Source: Halorubrum trapanicum (lineage in GTDB: Archaea; Halobacteriota; Halobacteria; Halobacteriales; Haloferacaceae). From it: a DNA stretch of 64,000 bases. A program made the translations under genes and the position numbers. The stretch spans positions 124,001 to 188,000 of the forward strand of contig NZ_JAGGKE010000004.1 in assembly GCF_017873555.1 (NCBI RefSeq). Reading direction: 5' to 3'. Shown here in pieces: positions 17,397-26,623 of this stretch (the first letter of the stretch is position 1; every line of letters begins with the position of its first letter). The notes beneath the pieces were generated by a model, which was given only the letters and a program-made list of their open reading frames with translations, searched no databases and was not told the DNA's origin.

Positions 17397-19376
17397 ATGA
17401 ACCTCGATCTCACCGCGCGAATCGCCGACGGCGTCGGCGAGACGCCGCTGCGGGCGCTCCCGTGGGTCGACGAGGCCCCCGGCGAGTGTCGGTGCGACCT
17501 GACGTTCCGCGAGCCCGTGGGGACGGGCGTCGAGGACCGAGCCGTTCTCGGCGTCGACGCGGACGACTGTCCCGGTCGCGGCGACCTCGCCGCGAGCGCG
17601 GACTGCCTCGCGACCGTCGTCGAGGCGCTGAGCGACCGCGATGTCGACGTGATCAGAACTCGACACCGCGGGCGGGAGCGGTCCTACGCCGACACCGCGG
17701 CCGACCTCCTGGTCGCGGCGGGGCGGTTCCGTGAGCGGATCGAGTTCCACGAGGAGCGGCTCGCCGACCGAGTGACCCGCGATCCGCTCGGTGCGGCGAG
17801 GGAGGCGAGCGGACGCGCCGGGGCCGCAAAGCGGATCGCGACCGAAACGGGCCTGCTGTCTGCGAGCGAGGAGATCACAGGGAGAACGGTCGAATCCGAC
17901 AAGGACCCCGACGTGGAGGAGACCCTGCGGGCGCACGTCGGTCCGACGGCCGCGACCGCTCGCGTCGCGGCCGCACCGCCGCCGAGCGCGGCGCTGGTCG
18001 ACCGCTGGACGGTGCCGACCGGGGCGACAGTCCGGCTGTACGAGGGCGACGACTCGCTCCGGACGTACCACCTCACGCCGCCGACCGCCGACATGGACGC
18101 CGATAGCGTGGCGACGCTGGCCGCCGCCCGGGAACGGCTGCTCGACGATCCGGCCGGCGGCGACAGGGCACCGGGGCGGGCGGTGCGAGCGGCGGCGGAC
18201 CCCGGCGATCCGGTCGCGGACCTCACGGAGGTCCTACGGCGACACACCCACGGCTACGGCGCATTCGAGCACGTCTTCGCGGACGACAGGGTGAGCGACG
18301 CGACGGTGACGGCGCCGGTCGGAGAGAACCCGCTGCGCGTGGTCCTCGACGGTGAGCGGTGCCGGACGAACGTGCGGCTCCCGCCGGAGGGAGCCGCCAC
18401 GCTCGCGTCGCGGCTCCGCCGGTCGAGCGGGCGCGCCTTCTCGCGGGCGACCCCGACGCTCGACGCGACGATCGAGTCCGAGACCGGTCGCGTCAGAGTC
18501 GCCGCGGCCACGGCGCCGGCCAGCGACGGTCTCTCGTTCACCTTTCGGCGCGGCGACCCGGAGGCGTGGACGCTCGCTCGGCTGGTGTCCGTCGACACGC
18601 TCACGCCCGCGGCGGCCGGGCTGTTGTCGGTCGCCGTCGAGCGCGGCGTGACCGGGCTGATCGCCGGCGGCCGAGCGGCCGGGAAGACGACTGCCCTCGG
18701 ATCGCTGCTGTGGGAACTACCCGCCCAGACGCGAGCGATCGCCATCGAGGACACGCCGGAACTCCCCGTGGATGCGCTCGCCGACGCCGGACGGGACGTC
18801 CAGCGGCTCCGCGTCGGAGACGGGGCGGAACTCGCGCCGGCTGACGCGGTCCGAACGGCGCTCCGCATGGGCGGCGGCGCGATCAGCGTCGGGGAGGTGC
18901 GCGGCGAGGAGGCAGAGGCGCTGTACGAGGCGATGCGCGTCGGTGCCGCCGGAGAGACGGTTCTCGGGACGATCCACGGCGAGGACCCCGCGGCGGTCGA
19001 AGAGCGCGTCGTCACAGATCTCGGGGTCGCCCGCTCGTCGTTCGCCGCGACCGACCTGATCGCGGTCCTCGATTCCCACCGCGTCGAATCGATCGTGGAG
19101 GTCGGCGACCACGACGGCGGCGTGAGCTTCGATCCGCTGTTCGAGCGGACAGAACGGGGACTCGTCGGAACGGGGCGGATCGACCGCGGCGAGAGCCGGC
19201 TGATCGACGGGCTCGCGGAGCCGGACGAGTCGTACGCGGCGGTTCGGGAGGCCGTCCACCGTCGGAGCGACCGAATCCGCGAGGCGGTTCGAGCGGGACG
19301 GATCGCGCCGAGGCGGTACGCCGGAGGCAACGAGTCCGGCGATGGGAGCGGCGGACCCGCCAGGGGGGAACGATGA
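17397..19376 (+). CDS. Type II/IV secretion (Tad/CpaF-like) ATPase
   Basis: A 659-residue GspE/VirB11-family ATPase that would power assembly of a pilus-like filament. Walker A is GGRAAGKTTAL (K430), the Walker B/Asp box region is AISVGEVRGEEA (E500), and the His box GTIHG contains H527. The large N-terminal half (about residues 1-300) is poorly conserved and carries Cys pairs (GECRCD, DDCPGRGDLAASADC) that could bind metal. The ATG at 17397 fits the TATA box at 17366. It overlaps the TadC-like gene by ATGA. Substrate filament unknown. Confidence 0.88.
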   Translation: MNLDLTARIADGVGETPLRALPWVDEAPGECRCDLTFREPVGTGVEDRAVLGVDADDCPGRGDLAASADCLATVVEALSDRDVDVIRTRHRGRERSYADTAADLLVAAGRFRERIEFHEERLADRVTRDPLGAAREASGRAGAAKRIATETGLLSASEEITGRTVESDKDPDVEETLRAHVGPTAATARVAAAPPPSAALVDRWTVPTGATVRLYEGDDSLRTYHLTPPTADMDADSVATLAAARERLLDDPAGGDRAPGRAVRAAADPGDPVADLTEVLRRHTHGYGAFEHVFADDRVSDATVTAPVGENPLRVVLDGERCRTNVRLPPEGAATLASRLRRSSGRAFSRATPTLDATIESETGRVRVAAATAPASDGLSFTFRRGDPEAWTLARLVSVDTLTPAAAGLLSVAVERGVTGLIAGGRAAGKTTALGSLLWELPAQTRAIAIEDTPELPVDALADAGRDVQRLRVGDGAELAPADAVRTALRMGGGAISVGEVRGEEAEALYEAMRVGAAGETVLGTIHGEDPAAVEERVVTDLGVARSSFAATDLIAVLDSHRVESIVEVGDHDGGVSFDPLFERTERGLVGTGRIDRGESRLIDGLAEPDESYAAVREAVHRRSDRIREAVRAGRIAPRRYAGGNESGDGSGGPARGER

Positions 19377-21172
19377 CGGAGGATCCGTCGGGGACCGCGG
19401 GCGAGTCGACCGCGTCCGAGGAGCTACGCCGTGCGGTCGCGTTCCTCGGATGGGATGCCTCCGCGGAGTACGTCGTCGGCTTCGGGTACCGTGTCGGCGT
19501 CGCGGTCGGCGCGGTCGTCACGGTCGTCGCGGGGGTCGTCGCCGGCGCGGTCGCCGCCGCTCCGGCGGGGTTGGCCGCCGCCGTCGGCGGGGTACACGCG
19601 GTCCACCGGGCGCCGGTGTGGCTCGCCTCGCTCCGGCGGACGCGGGCCCTCGGCGCGGCGCCGGGACTCGTCGGGAGACTCGTGTTGCGGATGCGACTCG
19701 ACCCCTCGACGGAACGCGCGGTGGAGTTCGCCGCCCGGACGGGCGACGGACCGCTGGCCGCGGCGCTCTCCCGCCGCGAGCGCGGGAGCGCGGACGGCCC
19801 GACGAGCGGACTTCAGGCGTTCGCCCGCGAGTGGCGTCCCTGGTTCCCGGCGATCGATCGCGCTGCTGCGCTCGTCCGAACGGCGGCGACCGCGCCGCCG
19901 GAACGCCGCGGGCGGTGTCTGGACCGCGCGCTTGACGCGACGCTCTCGGGGACGACAGACCGGCTCGCGTCGTTCGTCGGCGCGGTACGCGGACCGGTCT
20001 CCGCGCTGTACGCGTTCGGCGTGCTGCTGCCGCTGGCGCTCATCGCGCTGCTGCCCGCGGGCGCCGCCGCCGGCGTCGCGATCGGTCCCGGAGTCGTCGC
20101 CGGCCTGTACCTCGTCGCGCTCCCCGGCGGGCTGGTGGCCGCCTCGGCGTGGCTGCTCTCGCGTCGGCCGGTCGCGTTTCCGCCGCCGGAGATCGGCGGG
20201 GACCACCCCGACGTACCGGATCGGCGCGGGAGAGCACTCCTCGTCGGCTGCGTCCTCGGTGCTGCGGCGGCCGTCGTCGCCGCGCGGGTCGTCGCGGCGT
20301 GGGCGTGGCCGGTCGCCGGGGTCGGCGTCGGCGTCGGGAGCGTGCTGTTCGTCCTCTCGCGGTCCCGCCGGGCGGTGCTGTCGGACGTCCGCGAGGTCGA
20401 GCGGGGGCTTCCGGACGCGATGACGGTGATCGGCGGGGACGTGGCGGAGGGCGTCGCCGTCGAAACCGCGGTCGCGAACGCCGGCGAGCGACTCGACGGC
20501 GCGACCGGCGACGTGTTCGAGCGCGCCGGACGCCGCAGCGACACGCTGCGGGTCGGCGTTCGCGAGGCGTTTCTCGGGCGGGGCGGACCGGCGGCAACGA
20601 TTCCGTCTCCCAGACTCCGCGGTGCGATCGCGCTGCTCGCCGTCGCCGCGCGAGAGGGCCGTCCCGCCGGCGACGTCCTGTTGGAACTCGCGGACCAGCT
20701 GGAGGCGCTCCGTGATCTCGAACGCGACGCTCGTCGCCAGCTGGCGACCGTGACTGGGACGCTATCGAACACGGCAGCAGTGTTCGCGCCGCTCGTCGGC
20801 GGGGCGACAGTCGCGCTCGCGACGGGGATCGACGCCACTGACGTCGGAAGCCTCGGCGCCGGGGCGGCCGCGGGTGCGGACGCGCTCGGCGGGGGCGGCC
20901 TTGGCGCGGAAGGCGGGATGACAGCCGGCGGAGGCAGTGCGACCGGCGGGGAAAGCGGTGCGGCCGGCGGCGCGGGAGCGCTGTCGGTGCCGGTGCTCGG
21001 ACGGATCGTGGGAACGTACGTGCTGCTGCTCGCCGCGCTCCTCACCGGATTAGCGACCGGCTTGGAACGCGGATTCGACCGGACGCTGGTGGCCTACCGT
21101 ATCGGCATCGCGCTGCCGACCGCCACCGCGACGTTCCTCGTCGCGTTCGCCGGCGCCGGACTCCTGTTTTGA
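19373..21172 (+). CDS. TadC/type II secretion F-domain membrane protein
   Basis: A 599-residue integral membrane platform protein with about nine hydrophobic segments. Two cytoplasmic stretches resemble the T2SSF repeats, around residues 100-195 (RLVLRMRLDPSTERAVEFA) and 340-465 (LPDAMTVIGGDVAEGVAVE, LRDLERDARRQLATVTGTL). A glycine-rich insert of about 40 residues (near 510-550) separates the last membrane helices. Such proteins partner the Tad/archaellum-like ATPase, and here the genes overlap by four bases. One fused protein in place of separate TadB and TadC is typical of archaeal systems. Confidence 0.86.
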   Translation: MTEDPSGTAGESTASEELRRAVAFLGWDASAEYVVGFGYRVGVAVGAVVTVVAGVVAGAVAAAPAGLAAAVGGVHAVHRAPVWLASLRRTRALGAAPGLVGRLVLRMRLDPSTERAVEFAARTGDGPLAAALSRRERGSADGPTSGLQAFAREWRPWFPAIDRAAALVRTAATAPPERRGRCLDRALDATLSGTTDRLASFVGAVRGPVSALYAFGVLLPLALIALLPAGAAAGVAIGPGVVAGLYLVALPGGLVAASAWLLSRRPVAFPPPEIGGDHPDVPDRRGRALLVGCVLGAAAAVVAARVVAAWAWPVAGVGVGVGSVLFVLSRSRRAVLSDVREVERGLPDAMTVIGGDVAEGVAVETAVANAGERLDGATGDVFERAGRRSDTLRVGVREAFLGRGGPAATIPSPRLRGAIALLAVAAREGRPAGDVLLELADQLEALRDLERDARRQLATVTGTLSNTAAVFAPLVGGATVALATGIDATDVGSLGAGAAAGADALGGGGLGAEGGMTAGGGSATGGESGAAGGAGALSVPVLGRIVGTYVLLLAALLTGLATGLERGFDRTLVAYRIGIALPTATATFLVAFAGAGLLF

Positions 21173-21225
21173 GGGTTCGACGCCGGGAACGGGACGCGAG
21201 CGGGCGCCACCGCTCCCGGCGATCA

Positions 21226-21232
21226 TTTATAT
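21226..21232 (+). promoter_or_regulatory. Internal TATA box in the pilus-like operon
   Basis: TTTATAT lies about 29 nt before the ATG at 21256, so the downstream four genes may also be transcribed separately. Confidence 0.6.
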
Positions 21233-21255
21233 GCGAAGCCGCGGCCAGCCGCCCC

Positions 21256-21750
21256 ATGTTCGAGACGAACCTCGACGCCACGTACGCGTGGCTCGGCCTG
21301 GCCGTCGTGAGCGTCGCGACCGCCGGCGTGGCCGCGTCGTTTCCGGCCTCGCCGCCGCCCGACGCCGACGGCGTCGCGTACACCGTCGACTCGGTGGCCG
21401 ACGGAGAGTACCCCGCGACAGCCGAACACGGAATCTCCGCGGATCGGATCCGGCTCACGGACGGTTCCGTCTCGCTCGGCGACGAGCGGGGGACGGCGCG
21501 GGCAGCGCTCGACGCCCCGCGGATCACGCCGGTGATTCGTTCGGGAGCGACAGCGAACGTGACGACTGACGCGCGGCTTCGACGCGTGCTCGACGGCGTT
21601 CCCCCCGACGCCGCGTTCGACGATCCGGCGTCGTTCGCGGCGGCGGCCGAACGCGCGAGAGCGACCGACCCGGAGTGGATCTCGGCCCCGGACCGGATCA
21701 CGGTTCGGCGGGTCCACTACGGGGAAGTCCGGGTCACGCTCGTCGGGTGA
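21256..21750 (+). CDS. Pilus-operon anchored protein, 164 aa
   Basis: MFETNLDATYAWLGLAVVSV begins a single N-terminal membrane helix followed by an extracytoplasmic alpha/beta domain. I chose the ATG at 21256 from the TATA box at 21226; the open frame back to 21169 overlaps the promoter. It resembles a haloarchaeal family I recall as DUF7283. The bitopic layout suits a minor pilin or anchor, which is inferred from context only. Confidence 0.68.
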   Translation: MFETNLDATYAWLGLAVVSVATAGVAASFPASPPPDADGVAYTVDSVADGEYPATAEHGISADRIRLTDGSVSLGDERGTARAALDAPRITPVIRSGATANVTTDARLRRVLDGVPPDAAFDDPASFAAAAERARATDPEWISAPDRITVRRVHYGEVRVTLVG

Positions 21751-21774
21751 TCGCGCGTGTCACGCGACCGTTCG

Positions 21775-22221
21775 ATGTCGAACGCACCTGGGGCTGCCGA
21801 GGATCCGACCGCATCGTTCACCGCTGCCGACCGCGCGGCCGTCGAACCGATCGCCGCGCTCGTCGCGGTGATGGTCGTCGGTCTCGCGCTGGGGCTGTAC
21901 GCCGGCGCGCTCGACGACGCCGCGCCCGACCGATCCCGGCAGACCGCGGAAACGACGCTCGACCGCGCCGAGCGAGCGACCGCCGTCGGGGGCATCGTCG
22001 ACCCCGGTCGGCTGCGAAAGGTGGAGGTCCCGGGGACCGCGACCGCGGTCGAACTGGAGGCGGACGGCGAGCGATGGCTGGTCGCGTCGGGTCCGGACGC
22101 ACCGGGACCGCCGGGGATCCGGTCGCCGGAGGCGGTCGCGGTCTCAGAGCGACGGGTGACGGTCCGGGTGGCGCCCGGAAGGAACGTGCGCGGAACGCTC
22201 CGGGCGGTGGTGTGGCGATGA
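21775..22221 (+). CDS. TadE-like pseudopilin-type protein, 148 aa
   Basis: The N-terminus AAVEPIAALVAVMVVGLALGLYAGALDDA has the Glu-Pro followed by a long hydrophobic helix that is typical of TadE/TadF-like pseudopilins in haloarchaeal Tad operons. A helical neck and a compact beta-rich domain follow. The start is either the ATG at 21775 or the GTG at 21757 (six more residues); neither has a clear ribosome-binding site. It overlaps the next ORF by ATGA. I recall this family as DUF7285, unconfirmed. Confidence 0.66.
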   Translation: MSNAPGAAEDPTASFTAADRAAVEPIAALVAVMVVGLALGLYAGALDDAAPDRSRQTAETTLDRAERATAVGGIVDPGRLRKVEVPGTATAVELEADGERWLVASGPDAPGPPGIRSPEAVAVSERRVTVRVAPGRNVRGTLRAVVWR

Positions 22222-22871
22222 CAAGCACCGTTCTCGACGTGACCGTGCTGCTGCTCTGCGTCTCCGCCAGCGTCGTCGCGCTCGGTGCGAGCGACGCCGG
22301 GGGTCCCGACGGCCCGACCGCGAGCGACGCGGCGGACCGACTCGTCACCGAGACCGCGACTGTGACGTACGCCGACGCCGACGCGCCGAACGGAACGCGA
22401 CGGGTTCACGCGACCCGTGCGGAGCTACTCGCGCTGCTCGTCGATCGGGACGTGGAGGGCGCGTTCGACCGCCGGGCCACCGAGTCCGTCCGAAGCGGTC
22501 TCGGACCGTGGACGCGGGTCGACGTAACCGTAGAGACCGACGGCGAGTCCGGCGCAGGTGACGCGGACGATTCGACGGGAGATGGGAGTGCGTGGAACTC
22601 CTCGGATGCTCCGACGGCGTGGGGCAGGCGGGCGTCGTATCCGCACCCGATCGTCGGCGAGGCGATCCCGACGTGGGGCGTCGACGGACGAGAGCGAGGA
22701 GACGACACGAACGCCCACCGAAACTCGGTCGCCGTCGGACCCGAACCGCCGCGGAACGCAAACGTCGGCGTCGCGGTCGTCCGACAGCCGGTCCCGGAGC
22801 GAGTCGACCGCAAGGATAGCGGGCACGGAGCGTCGGAAACCGTCGTCCGGATCGTCGTCCGGAGGTGGTGA
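22218..22871 (+). CDS. Pilus-operon secreted/anchored protein, 217 aa
   Basis: MTSTVLDVTVLLLCVSASVVALGASDAGG gives a short N-terminal hydrophobic segment that could be a signal peptide or anchor. An acidic domain with a disordered G/D/S insert (about residues 110-150) follows, ending VGVAVVRQPVPERV and a basic tail. The ATG overlaps the previous stop (ATGA) and the stop overlaps the next GTG (GTGA), so it is translationally coupled on both sides. It resembles a family I recall as DUF7284. Function unknown. Confidence 0.66.
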   Translation: MTSTVLDVTVLLLCVSASVVALGASDAGGPDGPTASDAADRLVTETATVTYADADAPNGTRRVHATRAELLALLVDRDVEGAFDRRATESVRSGLGPWTRVDVTVETDGESGAGDADDSTGDGSAWNSSDAPTAWGRRASYPHPIVGEAIPTWGVDGRERGDDTNAHRNSVAVGPEPPRNANVGVAVVRQPVPERVDRKDSGHGASETVVRIVVRRW

Positions 22872-25800
22872 GCGTGGGGAGCAAACGCCGCGATCGGTCG
22901 CGGGCGGGGCGGCACCCGCGGACGTTCGTCGTCGACGAGCGGGCCCGAGTCCCCTTCGCGCTCGTCGGCATACTGTTGCTCGTGACGAGTTCGGCGTACG
23001 CCGCGGGCCTCGCCGATCAGGGACTCGTCGGTGAGGACCGTCGCGTCGAACGCGCCGTCGAACGAGTCGAAGCCGACGCCACGGCCGCGCTCAGGAGCGC
23101 GGCGCGGGAGACCGCCCACGACGCGGCGGCGGAGCCGGTGACGCGCGCGCCGAAGGGATCTGGACCGGGGGCGCGCGCGGTCCGCGAGGAGTCCGCGTTC
23201 GAGGACGCCTTCCGGGTCCGGCTCGCGATCGCCGGATCCGAGGCGCTGAGCGCGGTCGAGAGCGACGTCGGCGGCGTCGAGGCGAACGCCACGCTCCCGG
23301 CCGTCAAGTCGGCGGACGAACTCGCTGCCGCGCGCGAGCGAGTCCGGGTCGAACCGGCCGCCAACGGGACCGCGACGCGGGTGACCTTCGAAGGCGTCGC
23401 GACGACCGCGACGCGGAACGGCCGGACCGTCGTGAACCGGACGCGACAGCGGACCGTCACCGTCGCCGTACCGACGCTGGCCGCCCACGAGCGCACCGAG
23501 CGGTTCGAGGCGCGCCTCGACCGCGGGCCCGTCGAGGGACCGGGACTCGGTCGACAGATCACCGCGAGTCTCTACGCGATGGCGTGGGCCCGCGGTTACG
23601 GGCAGTACGCCGGCGCGCCCGTCGAGAACGTCGTCGCGAACCGCCACGTGGAGCTGTCGACGAACGCCGGAATCGTGCGCGTCCAACGAGACGTGTTCGG
23701 GACCAGCGACCCCGACGCGCGCGGCGGCGTCGCCCGCGCGACCGCCCGGACGGGCGTGACCGATCTGCTGTCGCCGACGGGCGTCCACGAGGCCTCCTGG
23801 ACGGACGCCGTCCTCGGAGCGCCGACACCGACGAGGGGAAGCGACGGAGGAGATACGGCGTCCGGGGGAGACCGGACCGCGAGCGAAGACGCGGCGTTCG
23901 ACCCCTCGACGGATCCGACGGACGAGACCGCGTCGGTCGAGGTCGGGCAGGCGGCCGACCGCGCCGCGACCGCCGTCCACGACGACCTCGCCGAGATCGT
24001 GCGACGGAGCCATCGCGTCGAGGCGACCGCAGAGACCGAGACGACGAGGATCCGCGATGGGGGGCGCGTAAGCCCGGATCGTCCCCGGTCGCTGCTCGCG
24101 GAACCCTGGCGGCGGATCGACTCGTCGCGGACGGAGCGGATCCGCGTCGTGGACGGGAGCGATCCCAGGTTGGGGACCGACAGCGAGACGGTGTCGGCCG
24201 GCGAATCGGTGTCGTTCGGCGGCGCGACCCGGGAGGTCGTCGTCGAGCGCGCGGCGACGGCGACGTGGGAGCGACGAATCGTCGAACGGGGACCGAACGG
24301 AACGGTACAGGACGTGAGTGTCGACCGGACCGTGACGCGCGACGAGGCGACGGACCGGTACCGCGTCCGCGTCTCGGTGACCGGAACGTACGCGCCGCGG
24401 GATGACGCGCCAGACAGACAGACGGCGACGTTCGGCGCCGCGGACGGCCACGACGTCGACGGGCCGGATCTCGCCGACACACCGGCGGCCGCCGGAGCGG
24501 ACCTGAACGTCGAGACGGACAGCGACATCGACCGGCTGGCGCGCGACGCCGTCGAAGACGGGGACGAAACGCGGTCGACCGTCGTGTACGGCGACCGCTC
24601 GGGCGCGGACCTCGATCGGATCGCGGCCGACGTGTCGTCGCTGTCGGAGCGCGTCCGCGACCTGAACACCGAGGCGTCGATGGCCGACGCCGCGGTCGGC
24701 GAGTCGACCCCGTACCGGGACCTCGCGGCGACCGTGCGCGACCGTCGCGACGCGCTCCGGGACGCTCCTTCGAGGTACGACGGCGCGGTCGACCGCGGAC
24801 GTGTCGCCGCTCGCGTCGCGTACCTCGACGCCGTGATCGAGGAACTGGAATCAGCGGCGGATGACAAGGAGGCGGCGACGGACGGCGTACTGGACCGAGT
24901 GAACGACGCGTTCGGCGGACCGCCGGTGGGCGAGGTGATCGCCAGCCGCGAGGCCGCCCGCGATCCGGGGACCTACGCCGTCGGCGACGGGGGACCGGGC
25001 GGCGAGGTCACGTTCGCGCCGGATGGGTCTCCCGGCTACCTCCCGCGGACGGCTGTCGACGGCGAGCGCGTCGAGGGCGTCGACGGCACGACGACGCGGC
25101 CGCTCGCGACCCGGAACGTGAACTACGTCACGCTCCCGTACAGCGACGTCTCCGGCGGTATCGCCGATCGGATCCTCGGCACCGACGACACGGTCCGTCT
25201 CGGCGTCGCCGGACGGTCGCTCCTCGCCGCCGACGAGGCGCTCGCGGCGGCCGACGACGACGATCTGCGCGACGATCGGCGCGCGCTCGCCGGTCGGATC
25301 GACGCCTCGCTGCGGCGCGTCGACGACGCGCTGGCGGAGCGACTCGCGGACCGAACCGACCTCTCTCGCGAACAGCGACGGGTGGTGCTGGACAACGCCG
25401 CGGCCGAATACGACTCGCTCGGCGACAGAGCGGTCGCGGTCGGCGAGGGCGAGTATCCGGACCGCGTCGCGAGCGAGGCGGCCCGAGTCGGATCGCTGTC
25501 GGGAGCCGAACGGATCGGTCTCGCGGCGCATCTCCGGGTGGAGACGCGGACGGCGGCGGGACGCGACGCGGTCCGGATCCCCGCCCGCTTCGTCGACGCG
25601 ACCACGTCCGCGTCGCGGACGATCCGCCGAGACGAGGTCGAGTCGGCGATCGAAGGCCGCGCGAAGGAGGCGGTCGCGTCGGTGCCGGACGACCGGGTTC
25701 CGAAGCCCGTTCGGAGCGTCGGAGCGGGACTCCCGGTCGCACCCGTTCCCGGGTACTGGGTGGCGACGGTCAACGCGTGGAACGTCCAGGTGCGCGGCGA

Positions 25801-26089
25801 GTACCCCCGGTTCGCACTTCGGGCGAACGTCGGGACGCCCGATCGCCCGTTCGAGTACGTCAGGACGGAGGGCGAGGTCAGCGTCGACGTGAACGGCGAG
25901 ACGGTCGCGCTCGGCGCCACGGAACCGGTCGCGTTCGAGACGCGGACGGTCGTCGTCGTGGCCGTCCCCGCCGGGCCGCCGGGCGTCGGCGACGTCGACG
26001 GGACGCGCGACGAGACGTCCGGCGGGTGGCCGTGTCCGGGACCGCTGACCGCGTCGCCGGCGGCGGGAGACGAGTGTACCGGGACGTGA
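22868..26089 (+). CDS. Giant anchored surface protein of the Tad-like operon, about 1073 aa
   Basis: After a short basic cytoplasmic stretch, one membrane helix (VPFALVGILLLVTSSAYAAG) precedes a helix of the neck type (VERAVERVEADATAALRSAA). About 1000 extracellular residues follow, rich in D, E, R, T and G, with several V/T beta stretches and coiled-coil parts near residues 560-660 and 800-860. The GTG at 22868 overlaps the previous stop (GTGA); GTG codons at 22865 and 22874 are alternatives. It resembles a family I recall as DUF7286. A surface adhesin or tip subunit of the filament is plausible but unproven. Confidence 0.75.
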   Translation: MSVGSKRRDRSRAGRHPRTFVVDERARVPFALVGILLLVTSSAYAAGLADQGLVGEDRRVERAVERVEADATAALRSAARETAHDAAAEPVTRAPKGSGPGARAVREESAFEDAFRVRLAIAGSEALSAVESDVGGVEANATLPAVKSADELAAARERVRVEPAANGTATRVTFEGVATTATRNGRTVVNRTRQRTVTVAVPTLAAHERTERFEARLDRGPVEGPGLGRQITASLYAMAWARGYGQYAGAPVENVVANRHVELSTNAGIVRVQRDVFGTSDPDARGGVARATARTGVTDLLSPTGVHEASWTDAVLGAPTPTRGSDGGDTASGGDRTASEDAAFDPSTDPTDETASVEVGQAADRAATAVHDDLAEIVRRSHRVEATAETETTRIRDGGRVSPDRPRSLLAEPWRRIDSSRTERIRVVDGSDPRLGTDSETVSAGESVSFGGATREVVVERAATATWERRIVERGPNGTVQDVSVDRTVTRDEATDRYRVRVSVTGTYAPRDDAPDRQTATFGAADGHDVDGPDLADTPAAAGADLNVETDSDIDRLARDAVEDGDETRSTVVYGDRSGADLDRIAADVSSLSERVRDLNTEASMADAAVGESTPYRDLAATVRDRRDALRDAPSRYDGAVDRGRVAARVAYLDAVIEELESAADDKEAATDGVLDRVNDAFGGPPVGEVIASREAARDPGTYAVGDGGPGGEVTFAPDGSPGYLPRTAVDGERVEGVDGTTTRPLATRNVNYVTLPYSDVSGGIADRILGTDDTVRLGVAGRSLLAADEALAAADDDDLRDDRRALAGRIDASLRRVDDALAERLADRTDLSREQRRVVLDNAAAEYDSLGDRAVAVGEGEYPDRVASEAARVGSLSGAERIGLAAHLRVETRTAAGRDAVRIPARFVDATTSASRTIRRDEVESAIEGRAKEAVASVPDDRVPKPVRSVGAGLPVAPVPGYWVATVNAWNVQVRGEYPRFALRANVGTPDRPFEYVRTEGEVSVDVNGETVALGATEPVAFETRTVVVVAVPAGPPGVGDVDGTRDETSGGWPCPGPLTASPAAGDECTGT

Positions 26090-26170
26090 GGAGCGGGACA
26101 AGCGGAAGTGCCGAACGGCCGGAACGCGTCCGACCGCAGGCGTTTTGAGACGCGGCGACCGAGTGGGAGT

Positions 26171-26623
26171 ATGTTCCACGAGGTCGTCGACGGCGGCGAG
26201 CCCGGACCCGCCGTCGACGCCGACGAGCCGGCGGCGGCGGACCTGCTCGCCGCCTTCGAGGCATTGGTGTCAGAGGCGGCGTCGGGCTTCGAGACCGACC
26301 GACTCGTCGGCGAGATCGGACTTGCCGAGGCGGACGTGACCGCCGTCCGCAACGGCGAGATCGAGGGAATCGCGGTCGCGGACGCCGCGGCCGTCCTCGC
26401 GGCGGCGAATCCGGACCGCGACGCCGACGCGATGGTCGCGGAGGTCCGCGACCACCTGCTGATGGGGATGGCGACCGCCGTCCTCGACGTCGACGCGATC
26501 GCCGCGAAGATCGACGCCGACCTCACCGGGCAGGAGGTCCAGCAGGCGTTGGAGGGCCGGACCGCGATGACGCTCGGACAGCTCGCCGAGATCCTCGCAG
26601 TCATCGAGCGCCGGAAGCCATGA
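26171..26623 (+). CDS. Conserved haloarchaeal protein, 150 aa (unknown function)
   Basis: An acidic, all-helical protein (MFHEVVDGGEPGP...). Its middle has repeats of short helices around VGEIGLAEADVTAVRNGEIEG, which look like a small HTH-like bundle, and it ends MTLGQLAEILAVIERRKP. I recall similar proteins under DUF5791 but cannot verify that. It overlaps the following oxidoreductase by ATGA, so the pair forms an operon. The ATG at 26171 is chosen because it lies about 27 nt after a GTTTTGAG stretch. No enzymatic motif is visible. Confidence 0.72.
   Translation: MFHEVVDGGEPGPAVDADEPAAADLLAAFEALVSEAASGFETDRLVGEIGLAEADVTAVRNGEIEGIAVADAAAVLAAANPDRDADAMVAEVRDHLLMGMATAVLDVDAIAAKIDADLTGQEVQQALEGRTAMTLGQLAEILAVIERRKP

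Noticed and set aside
16266-18071. 601-aa minus-strand frame across three operon genes
   Set aside because: It overlaps several plus-strand genes with good motifs and a TATA box, and has no recognisable domain.
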